A stretch of 64,000 bases of DNA from Amphirosellinia nigrospora (GCA_004123355.1 SCHM01000004.1:5545017-5609016), one strand, 5' to 3'; numbered from the stretch's first letter, positions 1 through 13,542 are shown. Notes: generated by a model from the sequence alone, not told the origin. Translations and numbers: made by a program.

Positions 1-1383
1 ATGCAAGTCATCGGTGCCTCTCGCTTGCTGCAAGCTGGACTTGAGGCGGCGGGCTATCATATCAATGCCGACAGTGTCGCAACACGCGTCATCTACGGCA
101 ACCCTACGCCGGAGAAACTGGCCAAGTACCTGCTCTCCATCGTCGGCGAGGGCAGCGCATCTACGCCCGAGGACGATAGGCAGCACGAGGTCGAGTCCAT
201 GAAAGCACTATGGCAGAAGTATACAAGCCACCCACCCAAGGCCAAGGCCGCGGCCCCCCCTCGGATGAAGGACAGGTAGTCATCATCACAGGTACCACTG
301 GCATGCTGGGATCCTACATGCTCGATATGATGGTGAGGAACCCCGCGGTGAAGCGGGTCATCTGCCTCAACCGCGCCGACGACGGCGGCAAGACAGGTGA
401 AAGCGATGGCGGACCGCGGTCTGAGCACAGACTACGAATCCAAGACGACATTCCTGCACGCCGACATGTCGCGATCCGACTTCGGGCTCTCGCGAGACGA
501 CTACAACGAGCTCCTGCAGAGCGCCGACCGATTCATCCACAACGCCTGGCCGGTGAACTTTAACATCCCCGTCGAGTCGTTCGAGCCACACATCCGCAGC
601 GTGCGCAACGTGGGCGACTTCGCGTCACAGTCGGCCAAGCGCGTGGCCGTGGTCTTCATCTCGTCGATCGGCACGGGCGACCAGTGGGACACGTCCACGG
701 GCCCGCTGCCGGAGAGGCGCCTCGAGGACCTCACGCTGCCGTCGCTCGGCTACGGCCGCGGCAAGTTGGTGGGCAGCCTGATCCTCGAGGACGTGGCGCG
801 CGGCGGCGGCGACTTCCCGGCGGCGGTGATCCGCGTCGGGCAGATTGCCGGGCCCGAGGCCGAGGCCGGGGCATGGAACAAGCAGGAGTGGCTGCCGTCG
901 ATCATCGCGAGCAGCTTGCACCTGGGCGCGCTGCCGGACCAGCTCGGCGCCATGGACCGCGTCGACTGGACGCCGGTCGAGAACATCGCCGGACTAGTGC
1001 TCGACGTCGCGGGCGTGGCGCAGCGAGTGCCCGTCGAGGCCGTCAGCGGCTACTTCCACGGCGTCAACCCGTCGGCGACGACGTGGAGTGCGCTGGCGCC
1101 AGCGGTGCAGGAGTTCTACGGCAAGGAGCGCATCCGCGAGCTCGTGTCTTTCAAGGACTGGGTCGACAGGCTCGACCAGAGCCAGACGGGCGACATCCAG
1201 ACGCTCGAGAAGAACCCGGGCGTCAAGCTGCTCGACACGTACCGCAGCTTCTCGGCCGCCGACGGTAGCAGCCCCGTCGTCTTCGACATGACGCGCACCC
1301 GCGAGCATAGCCCGTCGATGCGCCGGGCGAAGGCTGTCACGCCGGCACTGATGCAGCACTGGTGTAAGCAGTGGGGATTTTGA
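1..1383 (+). CDS. NRPS-like adenylate-forming reductase, C-terminal part (carrier-protein end plus thioester reductase), 5' end outside window
   Basis: The first ~50 codons read as the second half of a phosphopantetheine carrier domain. This is followed by an NAD(P)-binding reductase domain of the thioester-reductase (extended SDR) type. Visible residues are the Rossmann motif GTTGMLGS (about 291-314), a Ser-Ser-Ile-Gly strand near 660, and the Tyr/Lys pair of a YxxxK active site (Tyr codon 751-753, Lys 763-765). In this family the domain reductively releases a carrier-bound acyl group as an aldehyde or alcohol. The adenylation domain would lie upstream of the window. The reading frame moves from frame 1 to frame 3 at a C7 run (254-260) and returns to frame 1 near 388-395, so the protein is interrupted as given; two opposite one-base indels would restore it. 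The stop is at 1381-1383. The substrate cannot be told from this part. Certain as to family, uncertain as to product. Confidence 0.85.
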
Positions 1384-3148
1384 TTTTGCGGGGATGGAGT
1401 AAAAGTGTCTTTTTCCTTTCGTCTGGGGTTAAAGTGCTCAATAGACTTCGAGGCTGGGTTGGGAAGGTATTGGTGTTTACGATATAACTCGGGCGGATAG
1501 ATGATAGATGATAGATGATACCTAGACTGATAATCCAATGCATAATCTTCATTCTTACCATATCTACCTCCTGGTCCAAGCATATCGATTCGTTCCCTAA
1601 GCAACCTATCGGCCTACGCTGATTGTGATTTTGAAAGTCATAACATACCTACTTTGTTTGCTGCTTCATTTTTACTGTCCCATTCAGAAGATACCTCTTT
1701 CGTGGCCTTCGGCTACATCAAGTTTTGAATAACTGAGGCCTGGAGGTAGGCAAGGTAGGTACCTGTTAGGTATTTCTATATCATAAAATACGTTTTGATG
1801 AATGTTGTTTTAGATGTTGAATGTGTGCCGATTCTTTTACCCCCCATTCCGTTCCCGCTCCCCCACAACATTACCTAAGGTTACCTACCTATTTATTATC
1901 AGGTCTTTTCGTCAAGAGTACATGTACGCACATGTGATTTAGGGAGTCCGACGAGATGGCCGATACTCAAGTACTATGCATTCTCAGTTTTGCCACGCAA
2001 CGACGACGAATTTTACCTTAGGTACAGGTTGGTAAAGCTTAGAGTCATGGATGTGGATTCGGACTCGACAACGAACCTCGAAACGTATGCTTTGTTGGCA
2101 GTTTTGGTCAGACTAGGTACCTACTTAGTAGTTATGAGGATAAGTAGTGTCTCATAGTACATGTACCTAAGTCAGAACCTATCTATAACTGTAATATGAC
2201 ATTGATTATAGCAATGACGTCTGCTAGTTTGTTTGTCACGTCGAGGGCGAGCTGTAAATCATCATATAATTTCATCATAATGATCGTAGGTTGGCCTGGC
2301 TTGGGATGAAATTTAGGTAGTAGCAGCAGTTGGGTGGCCCGTGCCTCCTTGCGCAAGCAGCAGCTGGGCAGGGTAGGTACCTACCTTAGGTGTAGGTACG
2401 TAAGTACCTATCTAATCGAAAGATTCAGTGGTGCTATTGAGCCCGTAGTGGCATCCTCAACGCCCAATAGCCGTGCTCCAATAGGCCCCAGCACGTAAGC
2501 CGCACCAAACCAAAAGCTCTGAACTCTCCTCTAGCCCAGACCTAAGTAGAGTGAAATTTCGACTCGCCAAAAAATTACATCGATTTAGGAAGTTGTTCAC
2601 CTTGACATCTCCGGACTGAACCACCATCCACTCTCTCTCTCTCCACCAACCAACCAACCAAATCACTTACACACACACAACCGCCCATCACCACCGCCGC
2701 CACCACCACGACGGCAGCCTACGACAGTATCATTTGACAGCTACACCGTATCGTCATCCGCCACTCGGCCAATCGATAACATCCTTCGACAAGACATCGT
2801 CTCCCCTGTTATGCACCCAAGTCTCGGGTCACGCACCAACGACGCTCTTGCCATCCCGTGCTCGCTGCTGCCAGCGACATCGTCGACGACGTAACGAGAA
2901 GTATTTGCTGTTGTCTGTCCTTGTTGGAATCACTTGAGCGCGCCAGCTATCTCACTGCTCTTGCTTGTTGAGACAACCGGGCTCGTTCTTGTCCGCCCCC
3001 CTCGTTCGTCATTGCCACTGCCTCTCGATTTCGAGATTGTCTCCAGAGCTTCGAGAGAAGAAGAAAATATCTAAACCCCCTACGTCATTTTACCTGTATC
3101 TGTACTTTTGTGCTATCGCCAGACCGCCTCGTTTGCAGTCTTTTAGTC
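1384..3148. other. Intergenic region and probable promoter/5' leader of the GYF gene
   Basis: I see no gene in this stretch. It holds a short ATAGATG tandem (about 1495-1520) and several copies of a TAGGTACCTA-like palindrome (1756, 2114, 2374) with related CCTAAGGT forms. A CT-rich and then CA-rich tract lies at about 2630-2690, a layout common just upstream of transcription starts in filamentous fungi. The stretch from about 2690 to 3148 is probably the 5' leader of the next gene; this is inferred, not shown. Confidence 0.5.
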
Positions 3149-6100
3149 ATGATGCCTTCAAACCTCCCTTCCAGCTTCGCGTCTGCTGCTGCGGGACAGA
3201 ATTCGAACCGCGATGCTAGATCAGGTTCCAGAGGCGACGGGCGTGGAAACGCGAGCGGAGACTGGTATGTGTGACGCCATTGCCTTGGATTCCTCTATTC
3301 TGCACATCGCCTAGTCATTGATCGATATGCGCACATGCACACTCCCTGTCTCCCGACCCTTTTGTGCTTGTGTCTATGGGCCTCCTGCACGCTACATACC
3401 GTAGCATTCCTGATGAGCTCGATACTATGTTGCCATGCTCAGGCTACTACTATTGGCTGACCGATATGAACCTCTTGCACCTGCACTCACCTTTCCCCTG
3501 CGAATCATGGCGCAGCAATCGAATATGCTGTAGCCGTTTCTACTCACACCCCTCAGTGTTGCATTCTCGCATTCTCTCGCTAACCTGATCGCCTGTGTAG
3601 GTCTAGGCCAGCACGTACGATGAATGGCACTCTGACTCTCCGCCGAACATCTACGACGCCTTCCACCCTAGCCTTCAGCCAGCCGAACCCCTCAGAACCC
3701 GTTGTCCCCTCGGACGACCCTGCCATCATCGCTGCCATGCCTGTAGGCTCTACAGTCGTCGAGAATACTATGCCTCCAAGATATACCCGCGAGGACATGT
3801 TATCGATTCTAAGTAACATGCAACAGGACCAGCGGATTCAACAGCCTGATGTTTCCACGTTGTTCATGCCCGGTTGGAGTCCTGGTCATGCGAACGGTGG
3901 GACGTCTCGTGGATGGGGCAAACCCGCCGAACCGCACGTTCTCCCCCAAGAGCCTGATATGTGCTGGGATGTGGCGGGGTCTACGAAGGCAATCGGTTTG
4001 CAGGAGATGACAGCGGAAGAAAAGGAGGTGGGTTCCGCCATATCACTAAGCCTATGATTTTTTGGGGGGGGGGTTCGCCCTGGAAAGCTAACGTACCGTG
4101 ATCCTAGCTTTTCTCAGATGTGAATTCAACTATGAAACCCCCAGCCCAGAATAAGGAAGGGACTCATCCGGGGGGAGGTATCAACGGCAGAAAGACTTCC
4201 CTCTCCCAAGCCACGCCGTTACCCCGGACCACCTCCCGTCCAGGGACGCGACGACGCGAAACTAGTGACACCAATCCGTTTTCCGGAGGTGGTGGACTGA
4301 ATTCGCCATCGACAACCCGCCCCTTACGAGATAACGGCTCACTCTGGTTAGACCGAAAGAATACCGATGCTAAAGACTCAGTGTTTGAGGAGCCCGAAGA
4401 GCTGGCGTCGAGGGATGCCGCAACCAAGCCCGCGCCGGCCGCTGGCGCCTCCCGCTCCAATACAGCTACTAGTACGACGCCTTTCGGTGCCCCATCTCCG
4501 TGGCAAACGTCCTCGGCGGGTGGGCTGCCCGGGATTGGCAGCTTTGGAAACTTTGCGCTGCCCGGCTCGACCATCGGGGAGAGGCGTCCTGGAAACCCAC
4601 GAGGCGAGAGCCGTTTGGCTCATCTGATCCCAAGGGACACGCCAGACAACATGGCCAATAAGCTTGGCGATGGCTCTGGCACTATCGATGCGAGTCGATC
4701 TTGGCGTTCTCGACCTCGGACTGATACGGACCCGTTCGGCGATGAAACCCTCTCTGGAAGTGCCGTTTTGGGGGGTGCTCAAGATACGAGCCCTCCCATG
4801 TCTCACGGCCAGCTTCATGCGCAATCATTTGATACACCGATCAAGGGGTCGGCCGGAGATTTTGGCATGTCTGGGCTTAATCTCGGTGGGCATGGGGACC
4901 ACGACCCTACGCCATTGAGTCCTTCGGAAACCAACCCTTACCGAAGCCCTCCCGGGGAACGAGGCGAACATGAAGAGAACATGGATAAGCTTCACGGGTT
5001 TGGCGGTAGCGGCGAACCCCCTTCTTCTAACTACGGCGCTGGAATGCCGCGGGCCTTCCCACACAACGCATTCGACGGCAGCGACCGAAGCCAGACTTCC
5101 AGTGTCGGTGCGAAGGGCTACCCCTCCCTGGGAAACCTGTCGGGATGGCCGTCTTCTAGCACACCGGACCGTGAGAGGGCCCCATTCGCCCCCTTTGGTG
5201 GCTCCTTATTCGGCACCATGGGCGACATGCAGTCTCCTGGCCTGGGCAATCTCGGGGGTGTTTTCGGCCCTACAGCGACAGCAGGTCTTAGCGGAACTGG
5301 GTCTTTCAGTCGCGGCAGCAAGCTGGGATCCTTGTTTCCCGCCGCTATGCAGGCACAGATGCAAGCACATGACAATGAAAACTTGAATGACTCGATTCCC
5401 GACCTTCGTCAGCCCAATCCTCTCGGTGCAATCGGACGTAACCCTCTCAACGACCACGGGCGAGAGGCGGAGAGCCCCATGAGAGCCGGCAGAGGAGTAT
5501 TTGCCAACATGTTTACGGCCCCGGTGGAGGGAAGTCGTACACCAGGAGCGACGGACCCGGTCCTCCATGGTGGTATTCCCACTGCGCCAGGACCACCGTT
5601 TACCGCTACGAGCAATACTCCGAGTTATGGTGCCATTCCGACCTCCGAACCCCCTCGGCTCAGGCACGCACTATGGTGATGCCTGACCGCATGCGGTGGA
5701 CGTACCTTGACCCGCAGGGCAGTGTGCAAGGTCCCTTTACGGGCTTGGAAATGAACGATTGGTACAAGGCCAACTTCTTTACGCCGGATTTGCGGGTCAA
5801 GAAGGTAGAAGATGTAGAGTTCGAGCCATTGGGGCAGCTTATCAGGCGCATTGGTAATTCCCGCGAGCCATTCCTGGTGCCCCAGATCGGTATCCCTCAT
5901 GGACCCCCGGCGCCCGGCGGTCCTTTCTCCCCCAATGCTAGCGGCGTCATTCAGCCTCCTCTCGTCGGCGCATTCCCTAGCTTTGGGCGAACCTTGACTG
6001 CAGAGGAACAAAACAACCTAGAACGACGGAAGCAAGAGGAGCAATACCTGCTTGCCGTCAACGTGAATACATTTCTAGTCAACAGGCGATGGGCAGGATG

Positions 6101-8035
6101 CCGATGCAAGGTGTGCCAGGTTTGAATCATCATTCCATCCAGCGCTCACAGCTTGCATAGCCAGCCCAGCTATGGAAGCATTACATCCCCCATCACGGCG
6201 CCGCCCCAGGCCCCTATCGTCCTATCGGAACAGGGGGTTTTTTTTCGATTCGCTAGCCGCACGTCAGCCCGCCGCGCACGGTAACTCCCGGTCCAGGCCT
6301 CGATACATTTCACGAGGATGAGCTCACCAACCTGACCGGTGCCGAGCGCCAGGTGCTGGCTAGCATGCACAACACGGGAGCGTTAGGCGGGAACCTCCCT
6401 CAACAACCTATGGGAGCACCTTCCCGGAGCCCGGTCACAACAGGCAGCTACCAGCTGCCCATGAGCTTATTGAAGACAGTGAAGGCTTCCGTGACCGGCT
6501 ACAAGAGTTCAAACAGCTGCGTGCACAACACGACGCCGAGACAATGGATCAAGCCCAACGACAGGCTACAGAAGAAGCGGTGCATTCCCGACCTCATGTT
6601 TCTCAGACCTCCCATGCGCCGGAACCAAGCACCGAGTCAGAGACTGTCAAGCAAACACAAAAGAAAGAATCAGCCGCAACTAGCAAAGAGTTCAAGGAAT
6701 ATCAGCAAGCCCAGGCGGCAGCAGCAGCGGCTAAACTTAGCGGGCTACCCATGCCATTCCCACCACCACCATCAGGCACTCCTCTTCCTGCGCCTGCTCC
6801 TCAGCGTGTTCGGTCCAACTTACCGGAGCAATATGCGAGTAGCTCTCGATCTGGGACCCCGGATGTCAGCTCCGCCACATCCACGCAGCTTCCTTCCCTT
6901 GCCCCGTGGGCCAAAGATGGCGGTGCAGAATCGCACAAGGGACCGAGTCTTAAGGAGATCCAACAAGCCGAAGCCGTGAAGGCCGCCAAGGCCGAGGAAG
7001 CGGCAGCACTAGCACGACGTGTCACGCTTGAGCAGGAGGCTGCACGTGAGCGCGAAAGAGTGGCTGCGACGGCACCGGGTCTGCCCACTTCCAGCACGTG
7101 GGGTACGGCGTCCCCAGTCAGCGCAGGGCCGGCGAGCAGCCCTTGGATCAAACCAGCAGCAGGTAAAGCAAGCGCACCAGCGCCATCGACGCCAGCCATC
7201 GTGTCAGATAAGAAGAAGACTCTGGCTGATATTCAACGCGAGGAAGAAGTGCGGAAACAAAAAGCTCAACAGCTTGCAGCACAGAGCGGGCAGCCTTCGA
7301 CCGGGGCCAAGCGCTACGCTGATCTAGCCAGCAAGACCAATGCCGCTGCGAGCATACCTGGCACTCCCAGTGCTACCGGTGCCCCTGTGGCGGGCGGCTC
7401 GGGCTGGGCGACCGTTGGCGTTGGCGGCAAGGTCAAGGCACCCCCACTGGCCCTGCTCTGCAGGTCCGCTCAACAAGTTCCACGGGCCTCAAGCCTACCC
7501 CAGTGCGTCGGCTGCCTCACCTCGTCCGACGGTCAAGAGCACGACCTCGACGATGGGTAGCGGCCGAACGGAAGCGATGGATGAGTTTAACAAGTGGCTG
7601 CACAGCCAGTTATCCCGAGGTATTACCGGTGTTACGGACAGTACGTAAAACCGCCTCCCTCTTATACAGAGACGCCCCTTCGGAGATGAATCATGGATTT
7701 ACTAACCGTCAGTTACAGTCGATACCTTTGCGTCAACCTTGGTGGCTTTTCCTCTGGTGCCTGAAATCATCTCGGACGCCATCTATGCCAACTCGAAGAC
7801 GATGGATGGACGGCACTTTGCTCAAGAGTTTATCCGCCGCAAGAAGCTGGCCGAGAAGGGCGTGGTGGAGAAGCAACCGGTCATCAGCCCCTCGACCGAC
7901 ACGCAATCTAGCAGTGCGGGTGGCTGGAACGAGGTGGCGAAGAAGAGCAGTCACAAAGATAGCACCAGCGACACCAGCTCGATCCAAGGTGCCGGCTTCA
8001 AGGTGGTCCCGTCTCGAAAGAAGGGGAAGAAATAA
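3149..8035 (+). CDS. GYF-domain protein (fungal Smy2/Syh1-like), frame-broken
   Basis: GYF domains bind proline-rich peptides, and fungal Smy2-type proteins are linked to mRNA and vesicle-transport factors. The start is the ATGATG at 3149. Supported introns are 3265-3600 (GTATGT...GTAG), 4028-4107 (branch point GCTAAC near 4088) and 7641-7718 (GTACGT, ACTAAC, ACAG); exon phases agree across all three. The N-terminal half is Ser/Gly/Pro-rich and disordered. The GYF domain lies at about 5694-5880, with WTYLDPQG, the QGPF motif and the DWY segment visible. After it come Ala/Gln/Glu-rich, probably coiled-coil, segments (about 6600-7330) and a conserved tail containing FNKWLHSQL (7585-7620) and a basic end KKGKK. 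Frame jumps occur at C5 5650-5654, near 6060, near 6150, by the G5T8 run at 6233-6245, near 6470, at C5 7441-7445 and near 7500, although the protein sequence stays conserved across them. The family assignment is firm. Confidence 0.85.
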
Positions 8036-8854
8036 ATGGAGGACAACCGGGAAGGGGACGGGGACACGAGAGGTGCCGGTGTCTGAATCCCTGCTATGTC
8101 TTCTTGCTATGGGCGGCACGACGGCGCAACACTCGTCAAGTAATGCGAACTTGCTGTCACATTTCATTACATGGCCTCACAGCTCTCGGACAATATTGCA
8201 TTAGGCCAGGTGTTGCTAGCCAAAGTTGTTCTACAAGCATAGTGTTTTTTGCGCGGTTGCGACACTAGACTTCAAACAGTAGCCAGTCTAGCGTAGCGGA
8301 TAAAGCGTAGCTCTAGTTGAAAAACATATGCTTTTCCATTATCTTTTACTTTTGTTACGGTACCTAGTCGAAAAGTGTGATGTCTAATGTGATGTCAAAT
8401 GAAGAACTTCAGGCCAAAGCTGGAGGGAGCACCGACCGACCACCTGTCAACATCTGGTAGCAATGCCGTCCGCCTGCCCCTCCGTCGCTGATTGCCCCTC
8501 CCCACCATATCAGATGCAATTTTCATCGATTATACAGGTAACCCTAGATACTATATCTAAGTAGGTACCCCGGCGTTTAAGTTGGACGCCGAGAACTTGT
8601 AATACTTGAATGTCATGTTGAAGGTGCGCTCATATTAATCCTCCTCTCCCAAGTTGCTAAAATTCTATACGAGGTGCAAATATCAGATTTATCTCTGGCT
8701 CTTCCACGGAACTTTGAATGCGTTTAGCGGGTCGCTTCAGACGTTCATTTTTCCCGCAATACCACACAATACCTACCTAAGGTACTAAGTAACAACAGCC
8801 GTCGAGAAAGAACCGTTTGAAACAGATAACCGATACCTGGGACTCGATACCGAG
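8036..8854. other. Intergenic spacer between the GYF gene and emw1
   Basis: I see no gene. The stretch holds the 3' region of the GYF gene and the promoter of the next gene. CCTAAGGTAC-type repeats occur at about 8771-8788, just before the emw1 start. Confidence 0.5.
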
Positions 8855-11800
8855 ATGTCGGCTGAAACCTTCTCGCCTAAATTTCTCCTACATGTGGAAA
8901 AGACGGCCTCGGAAGGCAGTCTCTATCAATTATTAGCAGAGCCGCTATCGAGGGATCTGATATATTACTTCGCCCAGCACATTTCACGGCAAAAATTGCA
9001 AGCACCTGATCATCATCTATCTCATACATCGTCCAAGTCAAAAGCAGGTCTGGCGAAGGCGGCTATCAGCTTAGGACTTGCATCTTTGGCTGCTTTCTTA
9101 CAAGCCAATGTCACGGGCCCTGTACTCGAAAACCCCCAGCCAGCCAACGCTGTATTTCTGGACGCCTTTCGCAATGTAAGAAAATCACAACTCTCCACAA
9201 ACGGAACCGGCGTCACCGAGGTCACCGGAGATGCCCACGATTCCGAACCTACGTTAGAAAGCCTCCGCTCGCTTTGCCGGCGTTCTCTTGACATCGATGG
9301 TGTCTCTCCTTATCCTTACATTCCCTACATCGAGCTTTTCTGCTTGGCACGCTTCCTATTCATTACAGGCGACGTCCTGCCCACTACCCACTCTGACCTC
9401 AATGCAAGACATCTCTCATGGACGAGGTTGAGGGTCCACCTTTGGCATTACAAGCTGCTCACTCAGCCTTCACTGGGGCTTGGCTCCCTCTATACGAAGA
9501 GTGGCCGCTGGACCGATGTGGCTACCTTGGAAGAGTTGATTAGGACAAGCCTCACTGAAGCCGAGACTGATATACTCGGAACCGGTGCTGTGTATGATGC
9601 TGTTGAAGAGTCATCGTGGTCGCCTGAATCCCAGGCCTTGTTCCGGTTGGAGGAGGCCAATTGCCATATCCTTCTCGGGAATGATGCCAAGGCTCGCGAA
9701 GCACTGCAAGATGCCACAAGAATCAGCGGCTTCGTGTATACCCTTTCCGGAGCATTGGGCAAGAGAACACGGTTTCAAGAAAATAGTTACAGTCAGTTGA
9801 TAGTTCTCGCCAAGAGTCGTCAACTGTTATCTGAACCTGCTGAGCAAGAGGTAAAAGATACTGCACCATCAGCTCTCCCGTTAAATGACGATACACTATT
9901 GGAAAAGATTCAATTCAATACGGATGAATCACCTGGCTCGGCATCTTCGCTCCCCGCTCAATTACAAGACATCAAGCCGGATAATCAACCAAAGTTAAGC
10001 CCGGTGGACCAGATTATTTTACTGACTGAGGCTACTCTCAGAGACACCTTCTCTCCTTCTGACTCTCTCACGTTGGAAGAAATACTTCCATATGCGGTAA
10101 GAGTCATCGACGACAAGGCAGTGAATTGGCAGATATATACCCAAGCGCTCCTCGTGAGATCGCGCATCGAACTTCACAGGAGTCGAACGGTAGAGAGGGG
10201 TGTGTTACAGATGCAAGCTGTCACGGATCAAGTCATTGTAGACACCCAGGATGCCTCTCCAGCAGCATCATCTCCATCAGAATCTGCCGTCGAGGTACCT
10301 CAAATCCAAGTTACCTCGGACGTAGGATCGACAAATTCCGCAACAACAAATAAGCCTACTTCGTTCTTACCCGCTCCTAAATCGTCCGAGTCAGCGACGC
10401 CAGAGGAACGACTACGTTATGTGAATGCGTTGGCATCGCCACCACGGTGGCATCTCGAGTCAGAGCTGGCATATGCATGGACATCTGTCGGATCCCTCGT
10501 CTCGGCTCTAGAAATATTCAAGCGTCTGCGTCTCTGGCCCGAGGTCGCGCTTTGCCTCGCCAGCGCCGCTGCTTCCAATGATCCAGACGGTCGTGGGGCC
10601 GGAGGAGAGGAGAAAGCTCGCGCCATTGTAAGATGGAGATTGTTTAAACGATCACCGGCATCACAAAACTCGTCCATTGACACCGAAGATGAAGACAATA
10701 TTAATCTTGATTCAATCAAACCCGGCGACTTCTGCGGTCCAGAACGATCACCTCCACCACCTGATGCCCCCCGCTTGTTCTGTATATTGGGTGACATGGA
10801 AAACGACAGCAGCCACTACACCCGAGCTTGGGAGATCTCGAGCAAACGCTTTGCACGAGCACAAAAATCACTAGGCGAATTTCATCTCCAAAACCAAGAG
10901 TGGGAGCAGGCGCGCCAGGCCTATCGGCTCGCCGTTGGCGTCAACCGGTTGAGCCCGGAATTATGGAATCGGCTAGGCGACAATCGAGCTTCGGCTCGGA
11001 ATTTCCCCGACGCGGCAGAGGCTTTTCCAAAGGGCCATCGCGACGGCCACGAAAAGGTCGGGGGCGAGGATGCTCGGACTTGGAGTAACCTGGGCACCGC
11101 ATATTCGAGCTGGTATCGCGAAGTGATAGCCGAGCGAAAACGAGCAAGGAAAAGATGAAGGCCGACGATGCCTATGACATGCGCCGACATGGTGAGCACA
11201 AAACGGGCTGCCGAGCTGGGACGGTCCGCCTCGCAGCTGCTTCAAGATTCGTTGACCGCCTTCAAACGCGGCGCTACCGTCGCCCATACAAACTGGAGGA
11301 TCTGGGATAATGTGATCACCATGGCCGCAAGCCTCAAGCCTACCCCTGCTTTCGACGACGTCATCATGGGGGTGAAGAGTTTACTTCGCATCCGCAAAAC
11401 AGAAGACGCGCTGGACATCGAGATCCTCACCCTCCTCGTCCGAGAAGCGACGAAGAACCCTGTACCAACTCGCAGTGCAGATGATCAGGTATACGACCCG
11501 CCACGCGGCACGCTAGAAAACAAGGTGATAGCACTTTTCGAGGAAGACATCGTACCACTCATCACGTCCAACTCGGCCTGCTGGAGCCTCGTATCGAGGG
11601 TGCGCGCGTGGCGCCGCGATTTCGCAGGCGCGTTGGACGCGGCGGAAAAGGCCTGGCGCACGGCCATCGGCGGCGTCGGGAGCTCGCTATCGGCGTCGAG
11701 CCAGGAAGCGAGCTGGTTGACGGATACGGCGGCGTGGGACGTGGTGGTGCAGAGAACCGAGGAGCTCGTTGCCGCGTACGAGAATTACGGCTCGCGTCTG

Positions 11801-11932
11801 GAGAGCATCGGGAGCAGGTGGAAGGGGAAGGCCCGGAGCGCGATCCGGAGCGTGCTCGGTAAGGCGAAGCAGTCCTGGGAAGGGGATTCTCGGTGGGTTG
11901 CATTGCAGAGTATGATTGAGGACTTGAAGTAG
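8855..11932 (+). CDS. emw1: TPR protein of the Emw1/TTC27 family
   Basis: The single long exon starts with MSAETFSPKFLLHVEK and has about 1025 codons to the stop at 11930-11932, close to family size. Yeast Emw1 is an essential TPR protein linked to cell-wall integrity; its exact biochemistry is unclear. Recognisable family blocks are the segment WHLESELAYAWTSVG (about codon 530), the run SALEIFKRLRLWPEVALC, the block RARAQKSLGEF followed by TPR-type repeats (about codons 667-730), and NWRIWDNV (about codon 814). An in-frame TGA at 11156-11158 interrupts it. Around 10982, 11000, 11027 and 11050 the reading leaves the conserved frame for a few codons and returns, which fits pairs of opposite one-base indels; a further pair probably causes the TGA. 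The start is the first ATG, in a region that reads like other N-termini of the family. Family firm; integrity uncertain because of the indels. Confidence 0.88.
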
Positions 11933-13542
11933 ATGGGCGTCTGGGCTACGCCTAGAGGGCTTGATAGATCAGAGTAGACGAAATGAGGTCGCCCTCATAT
12001 TTTTTTTGCTGCTTATGGCAATGTGCGATTTCTGGGTGGTTGCTATAGTACACATATAGTTAACTGCGGGCAGTCAAGTGTTCGACTCGATTATGTTCTA
12101 TGTTTTGATAGTGCCATGTGTGACGGAAAAACGACGACGTTGTCGCCATTTGGCTCCAAAAAGAGACTCCATCTCCGCGACACGATAATACTTTCAGGAT
12201 ATCAAAATTCTTCGTGTCAAAACACGCGGGAAAGTGGCTATCATGCCCGAACATTACAAACATGGACTATTGGGCTCGCTACTACTTAAGCATAGCAAGA
12301 AATAATGCTTCAGGCAGTCAGTGCTCAGGCAATATGCACAAAGCCCCCTTTTCGATGATAATCACGAAGTAAAGGTGAGCCAAGTGCAATTAGATCAACA
12401 CAAGCCGACAGTCACAAATAGAACAAGGAGAGAAACAGAAAACTGAGTTGGCGGAGATGATTAATCAAGAGTTGTAGGTAGGGAGATAGATAGATATTTA
12501 TTAGAAGAAGAATAAGGGTATATTGCTATGCTAGTCCAAAAAATGGTTGGAGAATAGGCATTTGGTCTTTCTACCTTATCTGTGCCATGACCTAGATGAT
12601 GATGAGGCGAGTTTGAGTTGAGTCAAAAGGTATTTCATCTTGTTTCCCATTCCATCGATCAATATGACCTAACACCGGACTTCCTCCCTCATGCACCCCC
12701 GACCCCGGTCCCCCGTCCCCCGTCCCAGTCTATCCAGAGAAAAAAAGGTAGAAAAAAATGCATCCATCCAACCACTCATCCCCAGTCCGAACCGTACCTC
12801 TCAAAATCAAGAAGTCAAGTAAAATCAAAAAAGCAAAAAAAAGAAAAAGAAAAAGGATTGTAAAATCGGCGAGTTATCCAAAAACTTCTCACTTTCATCT
12901 ATTCGTTTCCTCCCGATCAATCTAACCAAGCCAATCTATGCCATGCCTCGCCGTTGCTTCCGTTCCAATAATGAAACAACCTGACCCCGGCCTGAACTCC
13001 CGTACCCCGTATCAAACAAGAAAGAAATAAAAAAAAAGAGAGGCCAAACAGGAGAAAAAAAGAAAACAAGTCTTATTGTAGTAGTAGAGTTACACATGGA
13101 TGGGAAGCATAAAATGAAAGGGGGAAAATGTGAACAAAGTAGCAGAGTTGTAGTAGTAGTAGTAGTAGTTAGGTCCCCCCCCTTTCCCTTCAGAAAAACA
13201 TTGACGGATGTGAATCGGTAAAAGCCGATGTCATGTGCCAATGCCAGGGAAAGGGAAAAGGGGGGGATCCCAAGAAAACGTGGAATTTCCCCCTAGCGTG
13301 TGGGTGCCTCCGGTGTCGTTGGCAGCTGATCGCCTAGCGGCGACGACAATAATTATGGAAGTACGTAGTAGTCTGTGGGAAGTCCAGTGACGAGGGAGAG
13401 AGAGGAAAAAGAGGGTGGTAATCGTGGCGGCGATTAGGGCCGGGAGGCTTCGGCTGACAGAGATTAGGGGACAGGAGGCGAAAGATGATATTTCGTATTC
13501 TTGGACCGGACGGGACAGGGCTGGGATGGGGTGGGATGGCTG

